NCBI GenBank assembly: GCA_021372715.1 | Contig: JAJFTX010000149.1 | Location: forward strand, 1-19,725 | Direction of reading: 5' to 3' | Length of the DNA: 19,725 nucleotides | Origin: Methanobacterium sp. | GTDB lineage: Archaea; Methanobacteriota; Methanobacteria; Methanobacteriales; Methanobacteriaceae | Part shown: piece after piece, positions 6,572 to 14,896 of the stretch | Layout of the letters: every line of letters begins with the position of its first letter | Numbering within the stretch: position 1 is the first letter of the stretch | The notes under the pieces: generated by a model | The model's input: the letters and a program-made list of their open reading frames with translations, nothing else | Told to the model about the DNA's origin: nothing | Databases searched by the model: none | Made by a program: the position numbers and the translations under genes

Positions 6572-7732
6572 ATGCTTTTAAATTCCCCTCTCCAAGAATC
6601 AAAAAGAAGGGAAGCAGCACTTAAAATCATAGATTCAAAGATAAAAAACAAGGACCGGACGCATCTATACGATCTCACCGGCCTCTCAGGAGGATTCCCC
6701 CTTAAAAAAGAGGATATAGAACTCCTGGAAACTTATGCCGGACCAGCTATTTTTGAAGAAAAACTACAACCATTAGGATTAGAACATCTAGGCGGAGAGA
6801 AAGTACTGGCACTCAACCGAACCAGCTCCGGGATACTGGCAACCATACTGGCACTGGTAAAATCCAAGGACCAAGTAGTACACTACCTACCACAATTACC
6901 ATCCCATCCCATCATCCCCCGAAGTTTAAAACTAATAGATGCCCAATATACTGAATATGACCACATAGAAGATTTTAAAATCACTGATAAAACCGTCCTG
7001 ACCATCATCACCGGCTCCACCATGGACCATCAGATCATAAGAAAAGAAGATTTCCTGAAGGTGGTAGAAATATCCCATGACCAAAATATCCCCGTACTGG
7101 TCGATGATGCTTCCGGAGCCCGGCTGAGAACCATACTCTACGAACAACCCAGAGCAATGGATATGGGGGCGGATATAGTAATAACCAGCACAGACAAACT
7201 AATGGAAGGCCCCAGAGGGGGGTTGATGTCTGGAAAAGAAGGATTAATTGATCTGATAAAATCAAAGGCTTATCAGTATGGATTGGAAGCACAGCCACCG
7301 TTAATCGCGGGTATGGTAAGAGCTCTGGAACAATTCAGTCCGGAAAGAATAATAAAATCACAGGAAAAAAAAGAGGAAATATTCCAACAATTAAAAAAGG
7401 ATTTCCAGGGCATAAGTAAAACACCAACCGGGGTGATGCTTAAAGAAGAGGATCTAATGAGAGAAATAGAGTACCTGGATAAAAGAACCTCTCTAGATAG
7501 CAAAGAAGCTGCCCAGATCATGGCCATGATACTCTTACGAGAACATGATATCATAACCATACCCGCAGTGGGTATGCCGGGAGCCTCATCAACCCTTAGA
7601 TTGGACATGGCATCTAAAGATGCTGAGAGAGTTGATGTTGATCATCTAACCCAGGCTTTTCACGATGCCTTCGGAAAACTAACCGATGTACTAGCTGATG
7701 AGCAAACCTGTAGAGATATTCTCTTCAACTGA
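6572..7732 (+). CDS. PLP-dependent enzyme, MJ0158 / TIGR03576 family (SelA-like)
   Basis: The 386-residue protein belongs to the fold-type I PLP enzymes related to bacterial selenocysteine synthase SelA and is the methanogen MJ0158/MTH_1914-type family. Visible features are NRTSSGILATILAL (82-95) for phosphate binding, LVDDASGARLR (176-186) with the Asp that contacts the pyridine nitrogen, and STDKLMEGPRGG (206-217) with K209 as the predicted Schiff-base lysine. Despite similarity to SelA, archaea make Sec-tRNA by the PSTK/SepSecS route, and MJ0158 was, to my memory, reported to lack SelA activity; the true substrate is unknown. A modest AAAGG site precedes the ATG. It is followed 43 bp later by rtcA on the same strand, so the two may share a transcript. 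Confidence 0.88.
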   Translation: MLLNSPLQESKRREAALKIIDSKIKNKDRTHLYDLTGLSGGFPLKKEDIELLETYAGPAIFEEKLQPLGLEHLGGEKVLALNRTSSGILATILALVKSKDQVVHYLPQLPSHPIIPRSLKLIDAQYTEYDHIEDFKITDKTVLTIITGSTMDHQIIRKEDFLKVVEISHDQNIPVLVDDASGARLRTILYEQPRAMDMGADIVITSTDKLMEGPRGGLMSGKEGLIDLIKSKAYQYGLEAQPPLIAGMVRALEQFSPERIIKSQEKKEEIFQQLKKDFQGISKTPTGVMLKEEDLMREIEYLDKRTSLDSKEAAQIMAMILLREHDIITIPAVGMPGASSTLRLDMASKDAERVDVDHLTQAFHDAFGKLTDVLADEQTCRDILFN

Positions 7733-7775
7733 TTAATTCTAATAAATTCGTTTTATTAAATTTAGGAATTATAAC

Positions 7776-8792
7776 ATGATCGAAATAGACGGATCCTATG
7801 GAGAAGGAGGCGGAGCGCTTCTTAGAATATCCGCAGCTCTATCAGCAATAACCGGAAGATCAATTAAGGTAACCAATATACGGGTCCGAAGACCTAAACC
7901 GGGTCTAATGCCCCAGCACTTAACCACCCTATTATCTATGGCCCAACTATGCCAGGCCTGCCATGATGGATTAAGATTAGGATCAACTGAAATCATCTTC
8001 CAACCCCAAGAAATAGTCGGGGGTGATTATGAGGTGGATATAGGCACAGCCGGCAGTGTTACTTTGGCCTTGCAGTGTTTGATGATTCCAGCTGCCTTTG
8101 CCAGCACCCCGGTTAACCTAACCTTGAAGGGAGGGACCGATGTTCCCTGGTCACCTCCAGTTGATTATTTCATTAAGGTGACCTTGCCCATTTTAAAGTC
8201 CCTGGGCTATGAATCCCCAGCCCATCTCATTCAGAGAGGACACTATCCTCGGGGTGGGGGTGTCTTAAAAGTTGAAATCAATCCTATAAATAAAATCAAA
8301 CCATTTAAACTAATAGATTTAGAATTTGATAAAATTAAAGGCATATCCCATGCAGTGAAACTTCCCAGACATGTTGCAGAAAGACAGGCCAAAAAAGCAG
8401 CTGAAACACTCCATGAAAATGATTTAATAGCGGATATTGAAATTCAAAATTCAAATAGAGCATTAGGAGCAGGTTCGGGGATTGTATTATGGACAGAGGG
8501 AAAATACAGAATCGGAGCCAGTGCCCTGGGAAAACCCGGTAAAAGAGCTGAACTTGTGGGAGAAGAAGCTGCCCAGGAATTATTATACCACCTATCCAGG
8601 AATGCAGCATTAGATCGTTATATGGGTGATCAGATAATACCCTACATGGCCCTGGCCGGTAATTCACAGGTGAAAACTGCAGAACTCACCCAACACACCT
8701 GCACTAATATCCACGTGGCAGAGATACTCACCGGTAAAAAATTCCAAGTGGAAGGTGAACTGGGAGGATCTGCTATTATCACAGTGGATTAA
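7776..8792 (+). CDS. rtcA: RNA 3'-terminal phosphate cyclase
   Basis: This 338-residue protein is a full-length RtcA, which uses ATP to convert RNA 3'-phosphate ends to 2',3'-cyclic phosphates through an enzyme-AMP (His-AMP) intermediate. Hallmarks in order are DGSYGEGGGALLR (5-17), RPKPGLMPQHLT (39-50), GTAGSVTLALQ (90-100), GGTDVPWSPPVDY (119-131), RGHYPRGGG (154-162) and the C-terminal TQHTCTN, in which H307 is the predicted adenylated histidine. The length is typical. No rtcB or rtcR is beside it. It converges on the PIG-L gene. Its product could take part in RNA repair or in processing ends left by nucleases, but the neighbourhood gives no direct link. Confidence 0.95.
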   Translation: MIEIDGSYGEGGGALLRISAALSAITGRSIKVTNIRVRRPKPGLMPQHLTTLLSMAQLCQACHDGLRLGSTEIIFQPQEIVGGDYEVDIGTAGSVTLALQCLMIPAAFASTPVNLTLKGGTDVPWSPPVDYFIKVTLPILKSLGYESPAHLIQRGHYPRGGGVLKVEINPINKIKPFKLIDLEFDKIKGISHAVKLPRHVAERQAKKAAETLHENDLIADIEIQNSNRALGAGSGIVLWTEGKYRIGASALGKPGKRAELVGEEAAQELLYHLSRNAALDRYMGDQIIPYMALAGNSQVKTAELTQHTCTNIHVAEILTGKKFQVEGELGGSAIITVD

Positions 8793-8889
8793 TAATGATT
8801 GGAGGATATTTCTGTTGTTAAAGTGGATAGTGTGATGTTAAAAATCTGTTTAATTTGTCTGTTATTTATTACTCCCTAATTCGATATTT

Positions 8890-10218
8890 CTAGCGGATGA
8901 TCTGGATTTCCCGCCAGCCTGTCCAGTCTATCAGGGTATTACCACTGATTATATCAGCACTTATCAAAAACAGGTTATCATCATCAAAGGCGGATTGTGG
9001 TAGTTTCATGATTAAATCGTTTTCTGATATTTTTAGTTCTGGATGGCCATCCTGGAAGCTGTTTTGATTATATTTTTCATAGTAAGCGGTTCCATTATGG
9101 ATTTTAATATCTATTCTTTTCAAATTTTCATCATCCAGATATAGGATATGTACTTCATACCAGGCTTCTAATGATAGGTTATTCTTGGTTTTTATGGATA
9201 TCCAGGCATTACCATCATCCATTTGAAATCCCACGGCGGTTATCTCTCTGCTTCTTATGGATCCTTTTCCTTTTTCAAACTTCTTAGGTTCTTTTATAAC
9301 CGTTTGGGGGGGATTGGAGAAGTTCAGTGATTGATTGGTGGGGCTGGCTTTAATCAGGGGAGCGATGGCGAAAATCTCATTTTTCCTGATGAAAGAGCGG
9401 ATATAGGAGTCTGTATTTATCTGTGAAGGATAGCTTCCGATGGCTGCTTCTTTCAGCCGTTCCTGATACTGATCCAGGGGAAACAGTACGAATTTATAGT
9501 TTATGTAGGTTAACTCTGGGGGTGGTAGTAGATAAGCTTCCGGGGTATAAGTGCGGGGAGATGGCCAGTGAGGGGGGTCATGGACTATATAGGTATATCC
9601 GCTTCCATTATAATTTGTCTGGGCCATGACATATTCAGTGAATGCGTTCCCTGCCCAGTGATCTATCTGTTCATCTTCTGAGTCGGGATAAAATATAATG
9701 GTTGGCTGGAAGTTGCTCATTATCTCGGCTAAATTGTGGTAGAGGTTGGTTCCACTGTAAGTGGCGTTTTTCTGATAGGAATAGGTATAATTTGCATTGT
9801 TTGTGGTGTTATTTACTTTATAGGGATTGTTAGATTCCCAGTTTTTGGTTAGTAGACTGGGTAATGATCCATCTGGATAACCCAGGAATATGATATTATC
9901 TGGGTTAACGCCCAGGATTTTCATGGCAGCTATACTCTCATCATGTCTGGTGACAGCTGAGGATCCTAGATAGCCGTCGGTTAAAACCACGATTTTAAGG
10001 GGTATATTATGTTCTATACAGTAGCTGATTACACCGGCGCTGGCAATTGATTCATCATCTGGATGGACAGCGATGATTAAAACCCGGTCTTCAGATTGTA
10101 TAAGACTCTTGTTTATATTTTTACCAGGTTTAATAGGATAATTACCTGAGGATAATGAAATAAAGGCTATACTAATTATTATAACTAATAATGCTATTAT
10201 ATATCTCTTTTTAAGCAT
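8890..10218 (-). CDS. Secreted or membrane-anchored PIG-L (LmbE) family deacetylase
   Basis: The 442-residue protein starts with a Lys-rich tip and a hydrophobic helix at about residues 6-24, a signal anchor or signal peptide, so the enzyme faces outside the cell. The PIG-L zinc site is seen as AVHPDDES (50-57, H52/D54/D55) and DEQIDHW (182-188, H187). This family removes N-acetyl groups from sugars such as GlcNAc. It is about twice the size of a minimal PIG-L protein, with a roughly 200-residue C-terminal region of likely beta structure that I do not recognise. At least nine N-X-S/T sequons are present, clustered at 136-153, fitting an archaeal surface glycoprotein. A role on cell-wall or S-layer glycans is inference. 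An AGGGAT site precedes the start; a 139-bp gap with a TATA-like element separates it from birA. Confidence 0.82.
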   Translation of the reverse strand: MLKKRYIIALLVIIISIAFISLSSGNYPIKPGKNINKSLIQSEDRVLIIAVHPDDESIASAGVISYCIEHNIPLKIVVLTDGYLGSSAVTRHDESIAAMKILGVNPDNIIFLGYPDGSLPSLLTKNWESNNPYKVNNTTNNANYTYSYQKNATYSGTNLYHNLAEIMSNFQPTIIFYPDSEDEQIDHWAGNAFTEYVMAQTNYNGSGYTYIVHDPPHWPSPRTYTPEAYLLPPPELTYINYKFVLFPLDQYQERLKEAAIGSYPSQINTDSYIRSFIRKNEIFAIAPLIKASPTNQSLNFSNPPQTVIKEPKKFEKGKGSIRSREITAVGFQMDDGNAWISIKTKNNLSLEAWYEVHILYLDDENLKRIDIKIHNGTAYYEKYNQNSFQDGHPELKISENDLIMKLPQSAFDDDNLFLISADIISGNTLIDWTGWREIQIIR

Positions 10219-10225
10219 AAATATC

Positions 10226-10253
10226 CCTTATTGATTATAGAATATTGATAAGG
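10226..10253 (-). promoter_or_regulatory. Short dyad covering the PIG-L ribosome binding site
   Basis: CCTTAT at 10226-10231 is matched by ATAAGG at 10248-10253. On the minus-strand transcript the second arm is the AAGG of the ribosome binding site just before the PIG-L start. A hairpin could mask the site, but six pairs around a 16-nt loop would be weak. Confidence 0.25.
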
Positions 10254-10357
10254 CCTGGTTGAATTGTATATAATTAGTAGATAAAAGTATCAAATAAGGA
10301 TTGTTGTTAAAGATCAATTCCATATAGAAAATAATAATTGGAGAGTTATCTTTAATA

Positions 10358-11332
10358 TCATTCCTTCTTGGTATGGATGCATTCTCCGGAGATTATCTTG
10401 CGCAGGGATCCGTCATCCATTTCTAATATAAGTTTTCCGTCTTTATTCACACCTACGGCTTCTCCGTATACGGTTCGTCCTTTCTTATGCACTTCCACAT
10501 AGGTTCCTATGGTGCTGGATAGTCTGCGCCATTGTTTGAGTATGTCTCGGAAGTTGCCTTCTTTAAATTCCCCGTAATAATATTCGAATCTTTGAAGGAA
10601 TCTCTGAACCAGTTCAGCTCCTTTTATCTCCCTATCTAGTTCTGCTTTTAGTGATGTGGCCCCACCACGTATTTCAGGGGGGAATATGTTTATATCCATA
10701 TTCAGGTCAATTCCAATTCCCACCAGAGCATAGTCTACAATGCCCCCGTCAGTTTTTACTTCGGTGAGTATTCCAGAGACTTTTTTATCTCCTATTAATA
10801 TGTCATTGGGCCATTTTATTCCAATATCTAAACCACATTCCTGATCCAATGTTTCGGCCACGGCTACTCCGGCTACCAGTGTTAGTTGGGGTGCTTTGTT
10901 AGGTTCCACGTCGGGGCGGAGGATTATGGTCATCCATACACCTCCAGATGGTGAAATCCATTTCTTACCCCTCCTACCTTTACCACTACGCTGGCTTTCT
11001 GCTATTACTATTGTTCCTTCTGCTGCTCCTTCATCGGCCAGTTTTCGTGCCACGTCATTGGTGGAATCCACTTCCTTGTAGAAATATATATTTTTTCCCA
11101 GGTATTTGGTTCTTAGATTCTTCTTTATTTCATAGGGTAATAGAATATTGGGTGTTCCGCTCAGATGATATCCTGACTCTGATTCGTCGATGATGTAACC
11201 TTCTTCTTTTAAAATCTGAATATAATCATCTATCTGTTTTTTTGAAAAGCCGGTGTGGGATTCTATTTCCTTTGAGGTGATGAATTCACCTTTTCCATTA
11301 TAAAGCAATTTTAATATCTGGTTCTGGGGCAT
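10358..11332 (-). CDS. birA: Biotin--protein ligase with N-terminal HTH domain
   Basis: The 324-residue protein attaches biotin to its carrier protein through biotinyl-5'-AMP. Residues 1-60 form a winged helix-turn-helix as in bifunctional BirA repressors. The catalytic domain shows EVDSTND (87-93), the biotinyl-AMP loop SGKGRRGKKW (116-125), KWPND (173-177), KKVSGIL (183-189) and GIGIDLN (206-212), then a C-terminal SH3-like domain at about 270-324. I chose the ATG at 11332, with GAGTGA 6 bp before it, over a TTG two codons upstream that lies almost against that site. It is 24 bp downstream of pycA, and the pair forms one operon: the expected substrate is the biotin carrier subunit PycB, encoded elsewhere, which works with PycA. 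The HTH suggests it may also regulate biotin-linked genes. Confidence 0.94.
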   Translation of the reverse strand: MPQNQILKLLYNGKGEFITSKEIESHTGFSKKQIDDYIQILKEEGYIIDESESGYHLSGTPNILLPYEIKKNLRTKYLGKNIYFYKEVDSTNDVARKLADEGAAEGTIVIAESQRSGKGRRGKKWISPSGGVWMTIILRPDVEPNKAPQLTLVAGVAVAETLDQECGLDIGIKWPNDILIGDKKVSGILTEVKTDGGIVDYALVGIGIDLNMDINIFPPEIRGGATSLKAELDREIKGAELVQRFLQRFEYYYGEFKEGNFRDILKQWRRLSSTIGTYVEVHKKGRTVYGEAVGVNKDGKLILEMDDGSLRKIISGECIHTKKE

Positions 11333-11356
11333 ATACAATCACTCTTCATTATTGCT

Positions 11357-12844
11357 TTATTTCGATTTTTTATTAACTGCATGGGTCATATAACTGGATA
11401 CTGCAGCGGATACTGCTGCTACTTTTTTATTGGGTAGGAAGGTTGATTTAAGCCGTTCTTCCATTTCACGGTCTTCTTTTACTACTTTCCACATGTCGTC
11501 GGTGATCTCATTTTTATATTCATCAACGAAATGGGTGTGCAGTATTCCTTTGTGGAAATGGGGGCTTTTCATCATGGCCTTATGGAAGGGTATGGTGGTT
11601 TTCACGCCTAAGATTATGTATTCTGATAGGGCTCTGCGCATACGATTCATTGCTTCGTTACGGTTCCTTCCCCAGACAATGAGCTTGGATATCATGGAGT
11701 CGTAGTTGGAGGGTATGGTGTAGTTCATGTAAACTCCACTGTCCACCCTTACACCCGGCCCTCCTGGTGATCGGTATCCGGTGATTTTACCCGGGTTTGG
11801 GGCGAAATCGTTTAAGGGGTCTTCTGCGTTTATCCGGCATTCGATGGAGTGTCCGTTTACTTTGATTTCATCTTGGGTGCAGCATAATTCTTCACCGGAT
11901 GAGATTTTCAACTGTTCTTTCACTAAGTCGATTCCGGTTATTGCTTCGGTTATGGGATGTTCAACCTGTACCCTGGTGTTCATCTCCAGGAAATAAAATT
12001 CTCCCTTGGAATATAAAAATTCAACCGTACCTGCATTGGTATATCCTATGGATGAAGCTGCTCGGACTGCTATTTCACCTATTTTTTCCCGTAGTTCTGG
12101 GGTCATGATGGGTGATGGTGCTTCTTCGATGAGTTTCTGGTTTCTTCGTTGTATGGAGCATTCTCTTTCTGCGGCGTGGATGGTGTTTCCCATCTCATCG
12201 GCCAGTATCTGGAATTCAATGTGACGGGGTTCTTCCACATATTTTTCTATATAAACTGTGGAATCTCCGAAGGCACTTTCAGCCACTGATTTGGTGGATT
12301 CTATGGCTCTTAATAGTTCATCTTCTTCATAGACTATTCTCATGCCTATTCCACCCCCACCGGCTGATGCTTTCACCATCACCGGATACCCTATATTTTC
12401 GGCTATCTGGGTGGCTTCACTGATATCTTTCAGTCCCTGTTCTGTCCCGGGAACTACGGGTACACCTGCTTTTTTCATTAGTTTCCGGGCGGTGATCTTA
12501 TCTCCCATGGCATCTATCACGGAGTATGGGGGGCCTATTAATTTGATGCCCTGTTTTTCGCATTCTTTACCTAGGTTGGAGTTTTCTGCTAGAAATCCAT
12601 ATCCGGGATGAATGGCTTCGGCTCCTGACTTCTCCACCATATCCATGATCTTTTCGATATTCAAATAACTTTGACTGGGGGTTGATTCTCCAATGTGCAG
12701 TGCTTCATCAGCATATTTGGCGAAGAGTGAGTTTTTATCGGCGTCTGAGTATATGGCTACGCTTTTCACTCCTAATTCTCTGCAAGCCCTCATCACTCTG
12801 ATGGCTATTTCACCACGATTGGCTATTAAAATTTTATTGAACAT
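11357..12844 (-). CDS. pycA: Pyruvate carboxylase subunit A (biotin carboxylase)
   Basis: The 495-residue protein is the biotin carboxylase subunit of the two-subunit archaeal pyruvate carboxylase. It uses ATP and bicarbonate to carboxylate biotin on PycB, which then makes oxaloacetate from pyruvate. Features in order are IANRGEIAIRVMRA (7-20), HPGYGFLAEN (79-88), the ATP-grasp loop VKASAGGGGIGMR (157-169) with K158, RRNQKLIEE (233-241), and the catalytic EMNTRVQVEHP (287-297). There is no biotin-carrier or carboxyltransferase domain, as expected for this architecture. Pyruvate rather than acetyl-CoA as acceptor is inferred from methanogen metabolism and the adjacent biotin ligase gene. A weak GGAAAG site precedes the ATG. 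It is the first gene of a pycA-birA unit read leftwards from the 341-bp divergent region. Confidence 0.95.
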   Translation of the reverse strand: MFNKILIANRGEIAIRVMRACRELGVKSVAIYSDADKNSLFAKYADEALHIGESTPSQSYLNIEKIMDMVEKSGAEAIHPGYGFLAENSNLGKECEKQGIKLIGPPYSVIDAMGDKITARKLMKKAGVPVVPGTEQGLKDISEATQIAENIGYPVMVKASAGGGGIGMRIVYEEDELLRAIESTKSVAESAFGDSTVYIEKYVEEPRHIEFQILADEMGNTIHAAERECSIQRRNQKLIEEAPSPIMTPELREKIGEIAVRAASSIGYTNAGTVEFLYSKGEFYFLEMNTRVQVEHPITEAITGIDLVKEQLKISSGEELCCTQDEIKVNGHSIECRINAEDPLNDFAPNPGKITGYRSPGGPGVRVDSGVYMNYTIPSNYDSMISKLIVWGRNRNEAMNRMRRALSEYIILGVKTTIPFHKAMMKSPHFHKGILHTHFVDEYKNEITDDMWKVVKEDREMEERLKSTFLPNKKVAAVSAAVSSYMTHAVNKKSK

Positions 12845-13185
12845 GAATATCTTTCCTTATAATCTGATAAAAATATGATTTAATCTTAATGTCCCATTAG
12901 ACCCTGTTTAATTTTCTGATTTTTATATCTAATATTTATTATCTATTTATTTACAATTCTATATATTTTTTTCCTTTATATAGTTTGAGTTAATCTTTTT
13001 AAGACTTATCCATTGGATAGGATATGTATTTAGTTTTAGTTTTTATTATAATACCTCTAAAAATTAAATTATTTTAACCATTATCATAAAAAAAATATTA
13101 TTTAGTATAATATATACGATGATTTAAATTTAATATTTATTTAATTTTCCTAACCACTTATCAGGAGAAATATATTATAATTAAC
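12845..13185. other. 341-bp divergent promoter region between pycA and the METTL5-like gene
   Basis: No gene is seen here. The DNA is very AT-rich. A TATA candidate for pycA (GATATAAAAATC on the minus strand) lies at 12929-12918, predicting transcription start near 12897. A small dyad TAATG-TCC-CATTA lies at 12887-12899, over that predicted start, and another, TATCC-ATT-GGATA, at 13007-13019. For the rightward gene, TATAATATATACG near 13108-13120 is a TATA candidate. A canonical TTGTTAAC-type BirA operator was not found by eye. Confidence 0.5.
12918..12929 (-). promoter_or_regulatory. TATA box candidate for the pycA-birA unit
   Basis: Read on the minus strand this is GATATAAAAATC. It predicts transcription start near 12897 and a leader of about 50 nt before the pycA ATG. 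The dyad TAATG-TCC-CATTA overlaps the predicted start and could bind a repressor. Confidence 0.4.
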
Positions 13186-13821
13186 ATGATAAAGAAAAAA
13201 AGACATCTGGAAATGGCTCTCGAGTCCATTGAATCTTTCAAAGAGCCCAACGTTGATATGGAACAGTATCAAACACCGGCTGAAATCGCAGCAGATCTCC
13301 TGTGGAATGCCCATTCTTTGGGAGATATTGAGGGGATGAAAGTAGCGGATCTGGCCTGTGGTACGGGTATTCTATCCATTGGTTCGGCTCTTTTAAATGC
13401 TGCAGAGGTGGTGGGTGTGGATATTGATCCATCTGCAGTGGATATTGCCCGTAAGGAAGCTGCACAAAGAGGTTTGGATGATCGTTGTCGGTTCATTTCT
13501 CAGGATATTCGCCTGTTTAATGAAAAAGCAGATACTGTTTTACAAAACCCACCCTTTGGTGCTCAGAAAGCCCATCGAAAAGAAGCAGATAGGATATTCA
13601 TATCTAAATCTGTTGAAGTAGCTCCGGTGGTATACTCATTTCATCTGAAAGAGACTGAAGATTTTGTTAAACAATACTTTGAATCAGAAGGTGCTCATGT
13701 CTCTCAAAGTTATTATTACCATTTTCCCATACCGCACATGTATGATTTCCACCAAAAAGAAGTAGTGGAGGTGGAAGTGGTAGTTTTAAGGGTTATAAAA
13801 GATAATTATATGGAATCATAG
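13186..13821 (+). CDS. METTL5-like RNA N6-adenine methyltransferase
   Basis: The 211-residue protein is a Rossmann-fold SAM-dependent methylase of the METTL5 type. It has the N-terminal MEQYQTPAEIAADLLW (25-40), motif I DLACGTGIL (55-63), VDID (78-81) ending in the acidic residue that binds SAM ribose, and NPPFG (121-125), the (D/N)PP(F/Y) active site for exocyclic amino groups. Eukaryotic METTL5 makes m6A in 18S rRNA; archaeal relatives are expected to act on small-subunit rRNA or another structured RNA, which is inference here. The ATG at 13186 lacks a well-placed ribosome binding site: GGAG at 13164-13167 is 18 bp away. An ATG at 13213 is possible but would remove the conserved HLEMALE segment. 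It is followed by a T-rich terminator and the ribosomal operon. Confidence 0.88.
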   Translation: MIKKKRHLEMALESIESFKEPNVDMEQYQTPAEIAADLLWNAHSLGDIEGMKVADLACGTGILSIGSALLNAAEVVGVDIDPSAVDIARKEAAQRGLDDRCRFISQDIRLFNEKADTVLQNPPFGAQKAHRKEADRIFISKSVEVAPVVYSFHLKETEDFVKQYFESEGAHVSQSYYYHFPIPHMYDFHQKEVVEVEVVVLRVIKDNYMES

Positions 13822-13841
13822 AATTATCGGACCTATTTCTG

Positions 13842-13891
13842 GATGAAAAATGATAGTACTTTTTTTGATGAAAAATGTTAGAATCTATTTT
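13842..13891 (+). terminator. Repeated T-tract terminator region after the METTL5-like gene
   Basis: Two oligo-T runs (about 13860-13866 and 13886-13891) follow the stop codon by 40-70 bp. Each is preceded by the 11-bp repeat GATGAAAAATG (13842-13852 and 13867-13877). Tandem T-tracts are consistent with strong archaeal termination ahead of the ribosomal operon promoter. Confidence 0.45.
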
Positions 13892-14004
13892 TTGAAAATC
13901 TTAAAAAAATGATCATGATCTTAAAAAAAATTTCTCTATATATTATATATGGAGTAATTTATTAAGATAAAAAAAAGTATAATCAAAACTAATTTACAGT
14001 AATA

Positions 14005-14017
14005 GATATATATAAAC
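14005..14017 (+). promoter_or_regulatory. TATA box candidate for the SPOUT-ribosomal protein operon
   Basis: GATATATATAAAC lies 24-36 bp before the ATG at 14041, so transcription should start at or within a few bases of that ATG. No Shine-Dalgarno-like sequence is present in front of it. A second TATA-like run (CTATATATTATATATGG, about 13934-13950) could give a longer leader. Confidence 0.5.
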
Positions 14018-14040
14018 ATATAGTAAACAGACAAATATAG

Positions 14041-14853
14041 ATGGAAGGAAAACATTTATCCATCTTCATACCCGCTTCTATTCTGGCGGAAACAAAAGAT
14101 TTAAAACTTAGAACCTATAAAGTAGGCTTGATAGGAAGATCTGCATCCCTTTTTCGGGTTGACAGAATAGTGATTTACAGTGATAATTCTACTAAAGAAG
14201 AGGTAAAGTTTATTAGTGATGTTCTCACTTATATGAATACACCTCAGTACCTTAAAAAAAAGGTATTTCCTATAACTAAAGAGTTGCGTTATGCAGGGAT
14301 ACTTCCACCGCTGCGCACTCCACATCACCCCACTGAAGAAGTCAGACAAGGTGATTATAGACAGGGACTAACCATAAAAAGAGTAAAAAAAGGCACCATT
14401 GTTGACATTGGTGCTGACAGACTGGCGTTGTGTAAGGAAAAGCTCAGCGTAAATAAAGTCATGAGCTTTCGGGTAACCAAGCTCGCCAAAGAAATACTAG
14501 TTGAACCTGATAAACCAGAAGTTTATTGGGGTTATAAGACTTTATCTACTTATAAGAATTTGCATGATAGTATCGGAATGCTTAAACCAAAACCAGATCT
14601 GGTAATTGGCACGAGCAAATTTGCTGTATCTATTGTTTCTATTTTAGATGAAGTTAAAGATAGTTTAAAGGGCTCCAAACGGATAGCTATTTTGTTTGGC
14701 GGTCCATATTCAGGCTTGCACGATTTAATCGATGAAAGGGACGTAAACTTTGAGGTAAACACCGTCCCGGAACAGGGAACTAAAACTGTAAGGACTGAAG
14801 AGGCGGTATTATCAACATTATCTGTATTTAACTTGCTCATAAATACGGAATAA
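14041..14853 (+). CDS. SPOUT-class RNA methyltransferase (SPOUT1/C9orf114, MTH1-type)
   Basis: The 270-residue protein matches the archaeal family of the M. thermautotrophicus MT0001 structure, related to human SPOUT1/C9orf114 and often annotated as putative RNA uridine N3-methyltransferase. The SPOUT fold is split: residues 1-85 begin it, an OB-like insert with RVKKGTIVDIGADRLAL (114-130) follows, and the knot is completed by ILFGGPYSGL (217-226) and TVPEQGTKTVRTEEA (241-255), which should hold SAM. The exact target is not known to me. The gene appears to start leaderless: a TATA box lies 24-36 bp upstream and there is no ribosome binding site. It is followed 43 bp later by the uL3 gene, so it is probably the first gene of the ribosomal operon and may modify rRNA. 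Confidence 0.9.
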   Translation: MEGKHLSIFIPASILAETKDLKLRTYKVGLIGRSASLFRVDRIVIYSDNSTKEEVKFISDVLTYMNTPQYLKKKVFPITKELRYAGILPPLRTPHHPTEEVRQGDYRQGLTIKRVKKGTIVDIGADRLALCKEKLSVNKVMSFRVTKLAKEILVEPDKPEVYWGYKTLSTYKNLHDSIGMLKPKPDLVIGTSKFAVSIVSILDEVKDSLKGSKRIAILFGGPYSGLHDLIDERDVNFEVNTVPEQGTKTVRTEEAVLSTLSVFNLLINTE

Positions 14854-14896
14854 CTCGGATTTAAAGAATCTTGCCAATGTAAGGAGGAAAAATTTT

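Noticed and set aside
8805..8880. GGAGG followed by a short frame (VDSVMLKICLICLLFITP) after rtcA, possible remnant of a small gene
   Set aside because: Only about 18 codons, no start at a proper distance from GGAGG, and no recognisable similarity; not enough to call a gene or pseudogene.
13007..13019. TATCC-ATT-GGATA as an operator for the METTL5-like gene
   Set aside because: Arms are only 5 bp and lie about 100 bp before the TATA candidate; chance is a sufficient explanation.
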